Positions 50,403 through 60,544 of a stretch of 64,000 nucleotides of DNA are shown here, piece by piece. The stretch's first letter is position 1. Every line of letters begins with the position of its first letter. Under the pieces are notes generated by a model. It had not been told where the DNA came from and did no database searches. It worked only from the letters and a program-made list of their open reading frames with translations. This DNA is from Hydrogenophaga pseudoflava NBRC 102511 (lineage in GTDB: Bacteria; Pseudomonadota; Gammaproteobacteria; Burkholderiales; Burkholderiaceae_C). Both the position numbers and the translations under genes were made by a program. The stretch is taken from contig NZ_BCWQ01000001.1 of assembly GCF_001592285.1 (NCBI RefSeq), forward strand, positions 1 through 64,000, in the 5' to 3' direction.

Positions 50403-50684
50403 TCAGGACTTCTTCATGCCCATCTTGGCGTCGTCCATCGACATGCCGCCCATGGTCTTGCAGGTGCCCGCAGCGACGTACTTCCATTCGCCCTTGTCGT
50501 TGTCGACCTTGGACTGGCCTGCGCAGGAGTGCGAGCCGGAGAGGTTGGCGCAGTCGTTCTGCCCGGCCTTGGCGATGCCGAAGCATTTTTCCTTGGCGGC
50601 GTCCTGGGCCATGGCGGGGCTGGTGAGCATGGCAAGGCTCATCAGCGAAGCGGCGGCGGTGGTGATCATCTGGCGCTGGTTCAT
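50403..50684 (-). CDS. bufA1: DUF2282 bufferin-type RiPP precursor
   Basis: 93 residues with a signal peptide ([21 protein letters not shown]). The mature part holds four cysteines: Cys34 in [16 protein letters not shown], Cys45 in the same block, Cys54 in HSCAGQSK and Cys75 in GTCKTMGG. This is the canonical bufferin 1 arrangement, in which the two central cysteines are modified and the peptide binds copper. The C-terminus is Met-rich ([14 protein letters not shown]), which could add soft metal ligands. It heads the minus-strand operon and is divergent from an ECF sigma factor gene. Confidence 0.92.
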   Translation of the reverse strand: MNQRQMITTAAASLMSLAMLTSPAMAQDAAKEKCFGIAKAGQNDCANLSGSHSCAGQSKVDNDKGEWKYVAAGTCKTMGGMSMDDAKMGMKKS

Positions 50685-50779
50685 CGGTTTTCTCCTGAAT
50701 GAGGTGGGGGTTGAGAGTCAACCGGTGCGTGTCGCGGGGCGATGTTCACCGGTTGGGCGTCAGTCAGCCGATGAGGATC

Positions 50780-50838
50780 GGTTCTTACACGCCGCACAAA
50801 AAATATTCCTCGGTCCTCCGCTGGCCGGGTCTTTACAC
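50780..50838 (-). promoter_or_regulatory. Direct-repeat boxes upstream of the bufferin operon
   Basis: On the minus strand GTGTAAAGACCC (50838-50827) and GTGTAAGAACC (50790-50780) repeat in the same orientation, 48 bp apart, in the gap between the precursor gene and the sigma factor gene. GTAA-type -35 elements are known for SigF-like ECF factors that control bufferin operons. The -10 parts are not obvious. Candidate autoregulatory or operon promoters. Confidence 0.4.
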
Positions 50839-50855
50839 TCGCAGCGAATCGCCGA

Positions 50856-51443
50856 ATGCCCATGACCCAGAACCCGCCCGACTTCACGACCCAGGTGGCC
50901 GAGTGCCGGGCCTACCTGCTGCGCTTCGCGCGCCTGCAGCTGCGCAACGACGCCTGGGCCGAAGACGCCGTCTCCGAGACCGTGCTGGCCGCGCTGGCCC
51001 GGCCGCAAGCCTTCGAGGGCCGTTCCCAGATGCGCACCTGGCTGGTCGGCATCCTCAAGCACAAGATCATCGACATCCTGCGCCAGCGTCAGCGCGAGGT
51101 GACGCTGGACAGCGGCTCTGACGACGACAGCACCGATCCGCTGGAGCACATGGCCTTCAAGGCCGATGGCCATCACGCCCAGATGCCCGCCGACTGGGGC
51201 GATCCCGAGCAGTCGCTGGGCAGCCGCCAGTTCATGGCCGTGCTCAACGCCTGCACCGAAAAACTGCCGCCGGTGCAGGGGCGCCTGTTCCTGATGCGGG
51301 AGTGGCTGGAGCTCTCCAGCGACGAGATCTGTAAGGAACTGGGGCTGACGCCGACCAATCTCTATGTCCAGCTCCACCGGGCCCGCCTGCGCTTGCGGGA
51401 GTGCCTGGAACTGAACTGGTTTGGACGAACACACACGACATGA
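50856..51443 (+). CDS. ECF-type RNA polymerase sigma factor
   Basis: 195 residues (ATG at 50856 or 50862; neither has a strong ribosome site). Region 2 contains YLLRFARLQLRNDAWAEDAVSETVLAAL and MRTWLVGILKHKIIDILRQ; region 4 contains KLPPVQGRLFLMREWLELSSDEICKELGLTPTNLYVQLHRARLRL. The linker between them is unusually long and acidic (about 85-125). It overlaps the anti-sigma gene by four bases and is divergent from the bufferin operon, matching sigma-controlled bufferin/GIG operons induced by copper or other metals. Confidence 0.9.
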   Translation: MPMTQNPPDFTTQVAECRAYLLRFARLQLRNDAWAEDAVSETVLAALARPQAFEGRSQMRTWLVGILKHKIIDILRQRQREVTLDSGSDDDSTDPLEHMAFKADGHHAQMPADWGDPEQSLGSRQFMAVLNACTEKLPPVQGRLFLMREWLELSSDEICKELGLTPTNLYVQLHRARLRLRECLELNWFGRTHTT

Positions 51444-51646
51444 AGGCCGCTTACCCGTTTCGCCGCACCTGCAAGGAGGCCACCGCACTGATGGTGGCCC
51501 GTGAAGACCGCCAGCTGCCGTGGGCAGACCGCGTCGGGCTGCGCCTGCATCTGATGGTGTGCAAGGCCTGCCCCACGTTCGAACGCCAGATGCTGACGAT
51601 GCGCCACGCGATGAAGCAGTGGCGCGGCTATACAGAAGAAGAGTAG
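51440..51646 (+). CDS. Zinc-finger anti-sigma factor
   Basis: 68 residues, overlapping the sigma factor stop by four bases (ATGA). The zinc-finger signature is HLMVCKAC, with an upstream Cys in RRTCKEA, as in the compact cytoplasmic anti-sigma proteins that accompany this sigma group. No membrane helix is present, so sensing is probably direct, by metal or oxidation of the cysteines. The stop lies inside a second copy of a dispersed hairpin repeat. Confidence 0.87.
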   Translation: MKAAYPFRRTCKEATALMVAREDRQLPWADRVGLRLHLMVCKACPTFERQMLTMRHAMKQWRGYTEEE

Positions 51647-51675
51647 CGACCTGCGCAGCGGCGGAGCGCGGGAGT
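51645..51675 (+). repeat. Dispersed GC-palindromic repeat, family 2 (copy 2)
   Basis: AGCGACCTGCGCAGCGGCGG followed by AGCGCGGGAGT matches 4492-4519 with changes that keep the stem. It covers the end of the anti-sigma gene and lies just before the convergent ftsY stop, so it may act as a bidirectional terminator. Confidence 0.6.
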
Positions 51676-51683
51676 CACATCCC

Positions 51684-52733
51684 TCAGTTCAACAGCGCCT
51701 GCGCAAACTCGCGTGCGTTGAAGGTTTCCAGGTCTTCGAGCTTTTCACCGACGCCGATGAAGTAGATCGGCACCGGCCGCTCGCGCGCGATGGCGCAGAC
51801 CACGCCGCCCTTGGCCGTGCCGTCGAGTTTGGTGATGACCAGGCCGGTGAGTTGCAGTGCCTCGTCGAAGGCCTTGACCTGCGTCAGCGCGTTCTGGCCG
51901 GTGTTGCCGTCGATGACGAGCAGCACCTCGTGCGGCGCCGTGCCGTCGGCCTTCTGCACCACGCGCTTGATCTTCCGGAGCTCTTCCATCAGGTGCAGCT
52001 GCGTCGGCAGGCGGCCGGCCGTGTCCACCAGCACCACGTCGCGGCCGCGCGCCTTGCCGGCGCTCACGGCGTCGAAGCTCACGGCGGCCGGGTCGCCGCC
52101 TTCCTGCGTCACGATCTCCACCGTGTTGCGGTCGGCCCAGACGGCCAGCTGCTCGCGGGCCGCGGCGCGGAAGGTGTCGGCAGCGGCCAGCAGCACGCTG
52201 GCGCCTTCGTTCGCCAGATGGCGCGTGAGCTTGCCGATGGAGGTGGTCTTGCCGGCGCCGTTGACGCCCGCGACCATGATCACAGTCGGCTTGTGCTCGC
52301 CGATCACCAGCGGCTTCTGCAGCGGCGCCAGCAGGTCGGCGATGGCGTCGGCCAGCAGGCCCTTGACGGCCGCCGGATCGGTGGTCTTGCTCTCCTTGAC
52401 GCGCTTCTTCAGGTCGGCCAGCAGGTGCTCGGTGGCCTTGACGCCGGTGTCGGCCATCAGCAGCGCCGCCTCCAGCTCTTCATAGAGCGCGTCGTCGATC
52501 TGCGTGCCGGTGAAGACGGTGGCGATGCTGGAGCCGGTCTTGCGCAGGCCGGCCTTGAGCTTGTCGAGCCAGCCCTTGCGCTCGGGCGGCGCTGCGGGAG
52601 CAGCCGGCGGGCTGACGACGGCCGGCAGCGTGGCCGGCGCAGCGACCGGCGCCGACGGGGCGGGCGCGGCGGCGGGGACCGGTTCAGGGACCGGTGGGGG
52701 CGCAGGCGGTTTTTTTCTGAAGAACGAGAACAT
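51684..52733 (-). CDS. ftsY: FtsY, signal recognition particle receptor
   Basis: 349 residues. An Ala/Pro-rich N-terminal linker (about 8-50) replaces the long acidic A domain of E. coli FtsY. The NG domain follows: GTPase motifs GVNGAGKTTSIGKL, AADTFRAAAREQL, VDTAGRLP and TKLDGTAKGG. It docks ribosome-SRP complexes at the inner membrane for co-translational insertion. The gene is divergent from the M16 peptidase pair with 29 bases between starts. Confidence 0.97.
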   Translation of the reverse strand: MFSFFRKKPPAPPPVPEPVPAAAPAPSAPVAAPATLPAVVSPPAAPAAPPERKGWLDKLKAGLRKTGSSIATVFTGTQIDDALYEELEAALLMADTGVKATEHLLADLKKRVKESKTTDPAAVKGLLADAIADLLAPLQKPLVIGEHKPTVIMVAGVNGAGKTTSIGKLTRHLANEGASVLLAAADTFRAAAREQLAVWADRNTVEIVTQEGGDPAAVSFDAVSAGKARGRDVVLVDTAGRLPTQLHLMEELRKIKRVVQKADGTAPHEVLLVIDGNTGQNALTQVKAFDEALQLTGLVITKLDGTAKGGVVCAIARERPVPIYFIGVGEKLEDLETFNAREFAQALLN

Positions 52734-52762
52734 GTTTCAATCTTTGGAATCCACAGGATTCT

Positions 52763-54172
52763 ATGAAACGAGCTTTCTCCTCCCTGATGCGGGGGCTGGT
52801 GGTGCTGGCCATGCTCTGGTCCGCCGCCGCGTCCGCCACCGAAACCGCCCGGACCTACACCCTCTCCAACGGCATGACCTTGCTCGTGCAGCCCGACCGG
52901 AGGGCGCCCACCGTGGTGCACATGCTCTGGGTGCGCGTGGGGTCGATGGACGAGGTCGACGGCACCTCGGGCGTGGCCCATGTGCTGGAGCACATGATGT
53001 TCAAGGGCACGCCCAGCCTGGCGCCGGGCGAGTTCTCCCGCCGCGTCGCAGCGCTGGGCGGGCGCGAGAACGCGTTCACCAGCCGCGACGCCACCGCCTA
53101 CCACCAGCAGGTGCCGGCGCGGCACCTGGAAGCGGTGATGAGGCTGGAAGCCGACCGCTTCGAGAACAACCGCTGGAGCGACGACGAGTTCCGGCGCGAG
53201 ATCGAGGTGGTCAAGGAAGAACGGCGCCAGCGCACCGAGGAATCGCCGCGCGCCCGCATGTTCGAGGCCTTCGGTGCGATGGCGCTGCAGGCGCACCCCT
53301 ACCGCCGGCCGGTGGTGGGCTGGATGAGCGATCTGGACGCGATGACACCGCAGGACGTACGGGACTTCCACCGCCGCTGGTATGTGCCGGGCAACGCGGC
53401 GGTGGTGGTGGCGGGCGATGTGGAGCCTGACGCGGTGCATGCGCTGGCGGAGTCCATCTACGGCCGCATTCCGGCTCGCGCGCTGCCCGAACGCAAGCCG
53501 CGCGAGGAACCGCCGCAGAGCGGTCAACGGCGCATGGAATACCGCGCCGCGACCGAGCAGGCGATGCTGGCCATGGCCTGGCCCATGCCGCGCCTGAAAG
53601 ACCCCGGCGCCCGCGATGACGAGTCTCGGGATGCGCTGGCGCTGATCGTGCTGTCCGCGCTGCTCGACGGTTACAGCGGCGCCCGGCTCGACCGCGCGCT
53701 GGTGCAGGGCACCGCGGGCACCCGGCTTGCCGACAGCGCCGGGGCCGGCTACGGTGCGCTGGGGCGCGGGCCCGCGCAGTTCACACTGACCGCGGTGCCA
53801 GCGGCCGGTGTGGCCGTGGCCGAGGTCGAGAAGGCGCTGCGCGCCGAGCTGGGCCGGATCGCCCGGGACGGCGTGAGCGAAGCCGAACTGCAGCGGGTCA
53901 AGACCCAGTGGTCGGCGGGCGAGATCTACAAGCTCGACTCGGTCTACAACCAGGCGCAGGAGCTGGGCACCTGGTGGGTCCACGGGCTCGGCCCCGGCAG
54001 CGCGGCGCGCCTGATGGAGGCCCTGCGCGGCGTCACGGCCGAGCAGGTCCGGTCGGTGGCGCAGCGCCTGTTTCCCGACGAGCGTCTGAGCGTGGCGGTG
54101 CTGGTGCCCGACCCCTCGCAGCGCAGCACCCCCGCCAGGACCGGCCCCCGGCCCGCCCTGGGCCGCCACTGA
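52763..54172 (+). CDS. M16-family zinc peptidase, catalytic member
   Basis: 469 residues with a signal peptide (MRGLVVLAMLWSAAASA). The inverted zinc motif HVLEH (73-77) and the downstream Glu in EIEVVKEERRQR complete the catalytic site. The C-terminal half is the second M16 lobe. It is exported and probably degrades peptides in the periplasm. The gene after it encodes a relative without the zinc motif, as in the two-subunit M16B peptidases. An 18-base gap separates them. Together with ftsY and rsmD this is a common betaproteobacterial order. Confidence 0.92.
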   Translation: MKRAFSSLMRGLVVLAMLWSAAASATETARTYTLSNGMTLLVQPDRRAPTVVHMLWVRVGSMDEVDGTSGVAHVLEHMMFKGTPSLAPGEFSRRVAALGGRENAFTSRDATAYHQQVPARHLEAVMRLEADRFENNRWSDDEFRREIEVVKEERRQRTEESPRARMFEAFGAMALQAHPYRRPVVGWMSDLDAMTPQDVRDFHRRWYVPGNAAVVVAGDVEPDAVHALAESIYGRIPARALPERKPREEPPQSGQRRMEYRAATEQAMLAMAWPMPRLKDPGARDDESRDALALIVLSALLDGYSGARLDRALVQGTAGTRLADSAGAGYGALGRGPAQFTLTAVPAAGVAVAEVEKALRAELGRIARDGVSEAELQRVKTQWSAGEIYKLDSVYNQAQELGTWWVHGLGPGSAARLMEALRGVTAEQVRSVAQRLFPDERLSVAVLVPDPSQRSTPARTGPRPALGRH

Positions 54173-54190
54173 GACCTGGGTGATGCACCG

Positions 54191-55519
54191 ATGACACCGA
54201 TGACAAACCTCTTCCACCTTGTCCTGCTGTGCCTGCTCTGCGCACCCGCCTGGGCCGCGATCCCGATCCAGCACTGGACCCACGCCAGCGGCGCCCGGGT
54301 CTATCTGGTGGCCAGCCCGTCGATCCCGATGCTGGACGTGCAGATCGACTTCGACGGCGGTTCGCGCCGCGATCCCGCCGACCGCGCCGGTCTGGCCACC
54401 GCCACCGCCTCAATGGTGTCGGCCGGCGTGGTCGCGCAGGGTGCGCAGCCGGCGCTGGATGAAAACGCGCTCAGCGAGGCCTGGGTCGACCTGGGCGCCC
54501 AGCTGGGTGTGAGCGCCGGGCTGGAGCGCTTCAGCGTGTCCCTGCGCACCCTCACCGAACCCGAACTGCTGGAACGCGCCCTGGCGCTTGCGGCCCGCCA
54601 GCTGGCCGCACCCGCGTGGCCGGAGGCCGTCTGGCAGCGCGACCGCCAGCGTTGGCTGGGCGCCCTCAAGGAGGCCGAGACGCGCCCGGGCACCCACGCC
54701 GCACGTGCGTTTGCCCAGGCGGTGTACGGCGACCACCCTTACGGCCGCGAGGCCACCGCGACCACGCTGGACGCGATCACCGTGGACGACATGCGCCGCT
54801 TCTACCGCCGCCACGCGGCGGCCTGCCGGGCGCAGATCGTGATGGTGGGGGCCATTGATCGCGCCATGGCCGGGCACATTGCCGACCGGCTCGTGGCGGC
54901 CCTGTCTCCGAACGGTTGCGAGCCCCTGCCCGCGGTGGCCGAGGTCGCGCCCCTGGCGAACGCCGTCGAGCGGCGCATTCCCTTCGACGCCGCCCAGGCC
55001 CAGGTCCTGATCGGCCAGCCGGGCCACCGGCGCAACGACCCCGACTTCTTCCCGCTGTTCGTCGGCAACTACATCCTGGGCGGTGGCGGCTTCGTCTCGC
55101 GGCTGACCACCGAGGTGCGCGAGAAGCGGGGGCTGAGCTACAGCGCCTACAGCTACTTTGCGCCGGGCCTGCACGCGGGCGCCTTCCAGCTCGGCCTGAG
55201 CACGCGACCGGACCAGGCGGACCAGGCGGTCCAGGTGGCGCGCGAGGTCGTGCGCCGCTTCGTCGCCGAGGGCCCCACCGCGGCGGAACTGCAGGCGGCC
55301 AAGGACTACCTGGTCAACGGCTTCGCCCTGCGTTTCGACAGCAACCGCAAGCTGCTGGACAACGTGGCCAACATCGCCTGGAACGGCCTGCCGCTGGACT
55401 ACCTGGAGAGCTGGACCCGCCGCGTCGAGGCGGTGACGACGGCAGACATCCGGCGGGCGTTTGCACGCGTGCTGCAGCCCGAGCGCATGGTGACGGTCGT
55501 CGTCGGCGCCAAGCCCTGA
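54191..55519 (+). CDS. M16-family protein, non-catalytic partner
   Basis: 442 residues (ATG at 54191, alternative 54200) with a signal peptide (FHLVLLCLLCAPAWA). Same fold as the preceding peptidase, but the position of HxxEH holds DRAGLATATASMV, so zinc cannot bind. The conserved pocket residues NYILGGGGFVSRLTTEVREKRGLSYSAYS, which complete the substrate-binding face in the C-terminal half, are present. It probably forms a heterodimer with the catalytic subunit. Confidence 0.92.
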   Translation: MTPMTNLFHLVLLCLLCAPAWAAIPIQHWTHASGARVYLVASPSIPMLDVQIDFDGGSRRDPADRAGLATATASMVSAGVVAQGAQPALDENALSEAWVDLGAQLGVSAGLERFSVSLRTLTEPELLERALALAARQLAAPAWPEAVWQRDRQRWLGALKEAETRPGTHAARAFAQAVYGDHPYGREATATTLDAITVDDMRRFYRRHAAACRAQIVMVGAIDRAMAGHIADRLVAALSPNGCEPLPAVAEVAPLANAVERRIPFDAAQAQVLIGQPGHRRNDPDFFPLFVGNYILGGGGFVSRLTTEVREKRGLSYSAYSYFAPGLHAGAFQLGLSTRPDQADQAVQVAREVVRRFVAEGPTAAELQAAKDYLVNGFALRFDSNRKLLDNVANIAWNGLPLDYLESWTRRVEAVTTADIRRAFARVLQPERMVTVVVGAKP

Positions 55520-55536
55520 CTGGTTAAGCTTGGCGC

Positions 55537-56142
55537 ATGAACAAAGCACCGCCACGTCCCGCTGCACAGGCTGCGCACGAGGTCCGCATCATTGGCGGCC
55601 TGTGGAAACGAAGCAAGCTGCCGGTGGCCGACCGGCCCGGCCTGCGGCCAACACCCTCGCGCGTGCGCGAGACGCTCTTCAACTGGCTGGGCCAGGACCT
55701 GAGCGGATGGCGCTGCCTGGACGCGTTCGCTGGCACGGGTGCACTCGGGCTGGAGGCCGGTTCGCGCGGCGCAGCCGAGGTGACGCTGGTGGAGCAGGAC
55801 CCGGCGCTGTGCAAGTCCCTGCAGGCCACCGTGCAGCGGCTCAAGGCCGGGTCGGTGCGCGTGGAGCGTGGCGATGGCGTGGCTGCGCTGGGCCAGCGGG
55901 CCGGACAGGGGCTGGACCTGGTGTTCCTAGACCCACCGTTCGGCGATGGCGGCAACGAGACCCTGTTCGGCACGGCGCTGCGCCTGGCCCGCCTGGTGGT
56001 GGCCGACAGCGGCCTGATCTACCTCGAGGCGCCGCGCACCTGGGGCGATGACGAGCTGGCGCAGATCGGCCTGCAGACGCACCGCCACGGCCGGGCCGGG
56101 CAGGTGCATTTCCACCTCCTGCGCCCCTTGCCGCCGCAGTGA
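55537..56142 (+). CDS. rsmD: RsmD, 16S rRNA guanine-N2 methyltransferase
   Basis: 201 residues. It methylates G966 of 16S rRNA. The N-terminal RIIGGLWKRSKLPV and RPTPSRVRETLFNWL are characteristic, followed by the SAM motif LDAFAGTGALGLEAGSRGA and catalytic DPPF. Located 17 bases after the M16 gene and 50 bases before coaD, the standard rsmD-coaD-ferredoxin order. Confidence 0.96.
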   Translation: MNKAPPRPAAQAAHEVRIIGGLWKRSKLPVADRPGLRPTPSRVRETLFNWLGQDLSGWRCLDAFAGTGALGLEAGSRGAAEVTLVEQDPALCKSLQATVQRLKAGSVRVERGDGVAALGQRAGQGLDLVFLDPPFGDGGNETLFGTALRLARLVVADSGLIYLEAPRTWGDDELAQIGLQTHRHGRAGQVHFHLLRPLPPQ

Positions 56143-56192
56143 CAAGCGGTGGGGACAGGGACCGCAGGTGACCCTTGGCCGATAATCCCGCC

Positions 56193-57623
<1,431 letters not shown>

Positions 57624-57652
57624 GGCGTTGGATTATCAGGGGCACCAAAGAC

Positions 57653-57677
57653 AAAGGCCCGCATGGAGCGGGCCTTT
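57653..57677 (-). terminator. Intrinsic terminator after rplY
   Basis: AAAGGCCCGC (57653-57662) and GCGGGCCTTT (57668-57677) form a perfect 10-bp stem with a 5-base loop between rplY and pth. Read on the minus strand it ends in a T-rich tail (TTTGTCTTT). Confidence 0.75.
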
Positions 57678-57694
57678 GAGAGGGGGACCAAGAA

Positions 57695-58321
57695 TTACTT
57701 CTTGCCCTTGCCCTTCTTCTTGTCGTCGGCGGCAGCGACCACGGGAGCGGCCACCACTTCTTCCACCGGCTCAACGACGGTGGCGATGGTGATGTCCTTG
57801 CGGCCGTGGGTCACGATCTTCACGCCAGCGGGCAACTTCAGGTCGCCGGTGTGGATGGTGGCACCCTTTTCGGCGGAGCTGAGGTCGACCTCGATGAATT
57901 CCGGCAGTTGCATGGCCAGGCATTCGATCTCGATCTCGGTCACGATGTGGTTGACCAGGCACTTGTCGGTCTTGACAGCCGGCGAGTTCTCTTCGCCCAC
58001 GAAGTGGATCGGCACCTTCTTGTGTAGGCGGGTCTTTTCGTCCACGCGCTGGAAGTCCACGTGCAGGACTTGCGGCTTGTAGGGGTGGTACTGCACATCG
58101 CGCAGCAGGACCTTCTGGACCTTGCCGGCCAGCTCCATGTCCAGGATGGAGGCGTGGAAGGCTTCCTTCTTCAGGGCGTGCCACAGCGCGTTGTGATCGA
58201 CTTCGATCGTCACGGGCGCGGTGTCACCACCGAAAACGATACCGGGCGCGCGACCGGTGATGCGCAGACGGCGGCTCGCACCCGTACCCTGCTTGGCGCG
58301 CTCAAAAGCGACGAATTGCAT
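57695..58321 (-). CDS. rplY: Ribosomal protein bL25 (Ctc form)
   Basis: 208 residues from the ATG at 58321; it binds 5S rRNA. The N-terminal L25 domain ([27 protein letters not shown]) is followed by the TL5/Ctc beta domain ([25 protein letters not shown]) and an acidic then Lys-rich tail ([10 protein letters not shown]). The longer Ctc form is usual in betaproteobacteria. It lies between prs and pth. Confidence 0.96.
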   Translation of the reverse strand: MQFVAFERAKQGTGASRRLRITGRAPGIVFGGDTAPVTIEVDHNALWHALKKEAFHASILDMELAGKVQKVLLRDVQYHPYKPQVLHVDFQRVDEKTRLHKKVPIHFVGEENSPAVKTDKCLVNHIVTEIEIECLAMQLPEFIEVDLSSAEKGATIHTGDLKLPAGVKIVTHGRKDITIATVVEPVEEVVAAPVVAAADDKKKGKGKK

Positions 58322-58408
58322 GACTGACTCCAGTGGAGGGGTTCCGCGACCAGAACGCCTCAGGTTGAAAAAGGCCGCACCACATGGCACGACCTGGCTT
58401 TTGTCGCC

Positions 58409-59383
58409 TCAGAACAGGTTGTCCTGATCGGCGAACAAACTCATGACCGACTCGCCCGAGGCAATGCGCGCGATGGTCTCGGCCATCAGAGGCGCCACGG
58501 AGAGCTGGCGGATCTTGGCGCAGGCCTGGGCGGCCTGCGACAGGGGGATGGTGTTGGTCACGACCACCTCGTCCAGGGCCGATCCCTTGGCGATGCGGTC
58601 GATGGCCGGTCCCGAGAAGATGGCGTGCGTGCAGTAGGCGTAGACGTGCTTGGCGCCCCGCTCCTTGAGCACTTCGGCGGCTTTGACCAGCGTGCCGGCG
58701 GTGTCGATCATGTCGTCCATGATCACGCAGTTGCGGCCTTCGATGTCGCCGATCACGTGCATCACTTCCGACACATTGGCCTTGGGGCGGCGCTTGTCGA
58801 TGATGGCCATGTCGCAGCCCAGCTGCTTGGCCAGCGCACGGGCACGCACCACGCCACCGACGTCGGGCGAAACCACCAGGAGGTCTTCGTAGTTCTTCTG
58901 GCGCAGGTCGCCCAGCAGAACCGGGGAGGCATAGATGTTGTCGACCGGAATGTCGAAGAAGCCCTGGATCTGGTCGGCGTGCAGGTCCATGGTCAGAACC
59001 CGGTTCACACCGACGGTCTGCAGCATATTGGCCACGACCTTGGCCGAGATCGGCACACGGCTGGAGCGCGGGCGGCGGTCCTGGCGGGCATACCCGAAGT
59101 AGGGGATCACGGCCGAGATGCGTGCGGCGGAGGCCCGTTTGAGCGCGTCGACCATGATGATGAGTTCCATCAGGTTCTCATTCGTCGGCGCGCAGGTCGA
59201 CTGGATCACGAACACGTCGCGAGCCCGCACGTTCTGGGTGATCTCGACCGTGACCTCTCCGTCCGAGAAGCGACCTACATTGGCCGCACCCAGTTGGGTG
59301 TTGAGGTGCTGGGCAATCTCGGCCGCGAGGACCGGGTTGGCATTGCCGGTGAAGATCATGAAATCAGGGGGCTGAACTTGCAT
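58409..59383 (-). CDS. prs: Prs, ribose-phosphate pyrophosphokinase
   Basis: 324 residues. It makes PRPP from ribose 5-phosphate and ATP, feeding purine, pyrimidine, NAD and histidine synthesis; the last also supports hercynine supply. Motifs: [24 protein letters not shown] loop [28 protein letters not shown], and PRPP-binding [13 protein letters not shown]. The tRNA-Gln gene lies 80 bases upstream on the same strand. Confidence 0.97.
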   Translation of the reverse strand: MQVQPPDFMIFTGNANPVLAAEIAQHLNTQLGAANVGRFSDGEVTVEITQNVRARDVFVIQSTCAPTNENLMELIIMVDALKRASAARISAVIPYFGYARQDRRPRSSRVPISAKVVANMLQTVGVNRVLTMDLHADQIQGFFDIPVDNIYASPVLLGDLRQKNYEDLLVVSPDVGGVVRARALAKQLGCDMAIIDKRRPKANVSEVMHVIGDIEGRNCVIMDDMIDTAGTLVKAAEVLKERGAKHVYAYCTHAIFSGPAIDRIAKGSALDEVVVTNTIPLSQAAQACAKIRQLSVAPLMAETIARIASGESVMSLFADQDNLF

Positions 59384-59463
59384 GGTGTTCCCGGCTGTTT
59401 CAACGACCAGTGCGCTGGCCGACAGCGGCGCAGCCGCTGGGTGTGTGGTTCAAAAAAAATGGG

Positions 59464-59540
59464 TGGCAGGGGAGGAAGGACTCGAACCCTCGCATGCCGG
59501 AATCAAAATCCGGTGCCTTTACCAACTTGGCGACTCCCCT
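59464..59540 (-). tRNA. tRNA-Gln (anticodon UUG)
   Basis: 77 bases with encoded CCA, minus strand. Acceptor AGGGGAG pairs with CTCCCCT; the anticodon arm CCGGA-TTTTGAT-TCCGG gives anticodon TTG; the T arm contains GGTTCGAGTCC. A run of eight T residues follows the CCA within ten bases. Its place between ispE and prs is conserved in many proteobacteria. Confidence 0.96.
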
Positions 59541-59629
59541 ACTCAGGACATTCGTGAGGCTTGCGCTTCACGAACACCCGAAAAATGTCGCTGGTCACAC
59601 ATCCGTTGACCGGGCTGACCGACCCGATT

Positions 59630-60544
59630 TTACTCGGGACACCAGTCCAGCAATGGATGTGCATCCATGTTGCTGCATTCACGGACCGTCCAGTCGGCTG
59701 GAGCGCCAGAAAGGTCCGTTGCCTGCGGCAATTGCGCAAACACCGCGGTACCAGAACCGGTCATCCGTCCGTGGAGACCACGGGCCGACAGCCATTCCAG
59801 GCATCGCACCACGTCGGGACACAGTGTCTGTGCCACCGGCTGCAGGTCGTTGTGTCCGAAATCCAGAATTTTCTGAAGATCGCAGGCGATGCGGGCATCG
59901 CTATTCAACCGTTCTGCATTGGTGTTTGCAGCAAAGCCTTGGAGTATAGCAGTTTTTGTGTCGCGTTGAAGTTCTGGCGAACTGAAAATTGCGGGCGTCG
60001 ACGCGCCGGTGGGTGGCTTGACCACCACGAAGCGGGCGGACGGCAGCGAAACCGGGGTCAGTTGTTCACCCACGCCCTCGACCCAGGCGTTGTGGCCGCC
60101 GAGGAAGAACGGAACGTCGGCGCCCAGCTTCAGGCCGATTCTGGAGAGTTCCCTCCGTGTCAGTCCGAGCCCCCAGAGCCTGTTGAGCGCGAGCAGGCAG
60201 GTCGCTGCATCCGAGGAACCGCCTCCCATACCCGCTTCCGCAGGAATGCGCTTGTCCAGACGGATGTGGACGCCCAATGTACACCCCGTCGCTTCCTGGA
60301 GCGCCCGGGCAGCACGGACGCACAGGTCCTCAGGCGGCAGGCCGGGGAGGGTGTCTTCCCTGCTGATCCGGCCGTCCGGGCGCAGCTCAAAGTCCAGAAG
60401 GTCCACCCAGTCGATCAGCATGAACACCGACTGAAGGAGGTGATAACCATCGGCGCGGCGGCCCGTGACGTGCAGGAACAGGTTCAGCTTGGCCGGGGCG
60501 GGCACACCCTCCAGGCGTTGAAGCGGTTCGGTTTTTGGGGTCAT
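59630..60544 (-). CDS. ispE: IspE, 4-diphosphocytidyl-2-C-methylerythritol kinase
   Basis: 304 residues from the ATG at 60544, overlapping the lolB stop by four bases. GHMP kinase fold: PAKLNLFLHVTGRRADGYH at the N-terminus, ATP loop PAEAGMGGGSSDAA, and the C-terminal GRMTGSGTAVFA. It phosphorylates CDP-methylerythritol in the MEP isoprenoid pathway. Confidence 0.96.
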   Translation of the reverse strand: MTPKTEPLQRLEGVPAPAKLNLFLHVTGRRADGYHLLQSVFMLIDWVDLLDFELRPDGRISREDTLPGLPPEDLCVRAARALQEATGCTLGVHIRLDKRIPAEAGMGGGSSDAATCLLALNRLWGLGLTRRELSRIGLKLGADVPFFLGGHNAWVEGVGEQLTPVSLPSARFVVVKPPTGASTPAIFSSPELQRDTKTAILQGFAANTNAERLNSDARIACDLQKILDFGHNDLQPVAQTLCPDVVRCLEWLSARGLHGRMTGSGTAVFAQLPQATDLSGAPADWTVRECSNMDAHPLLDWCPE

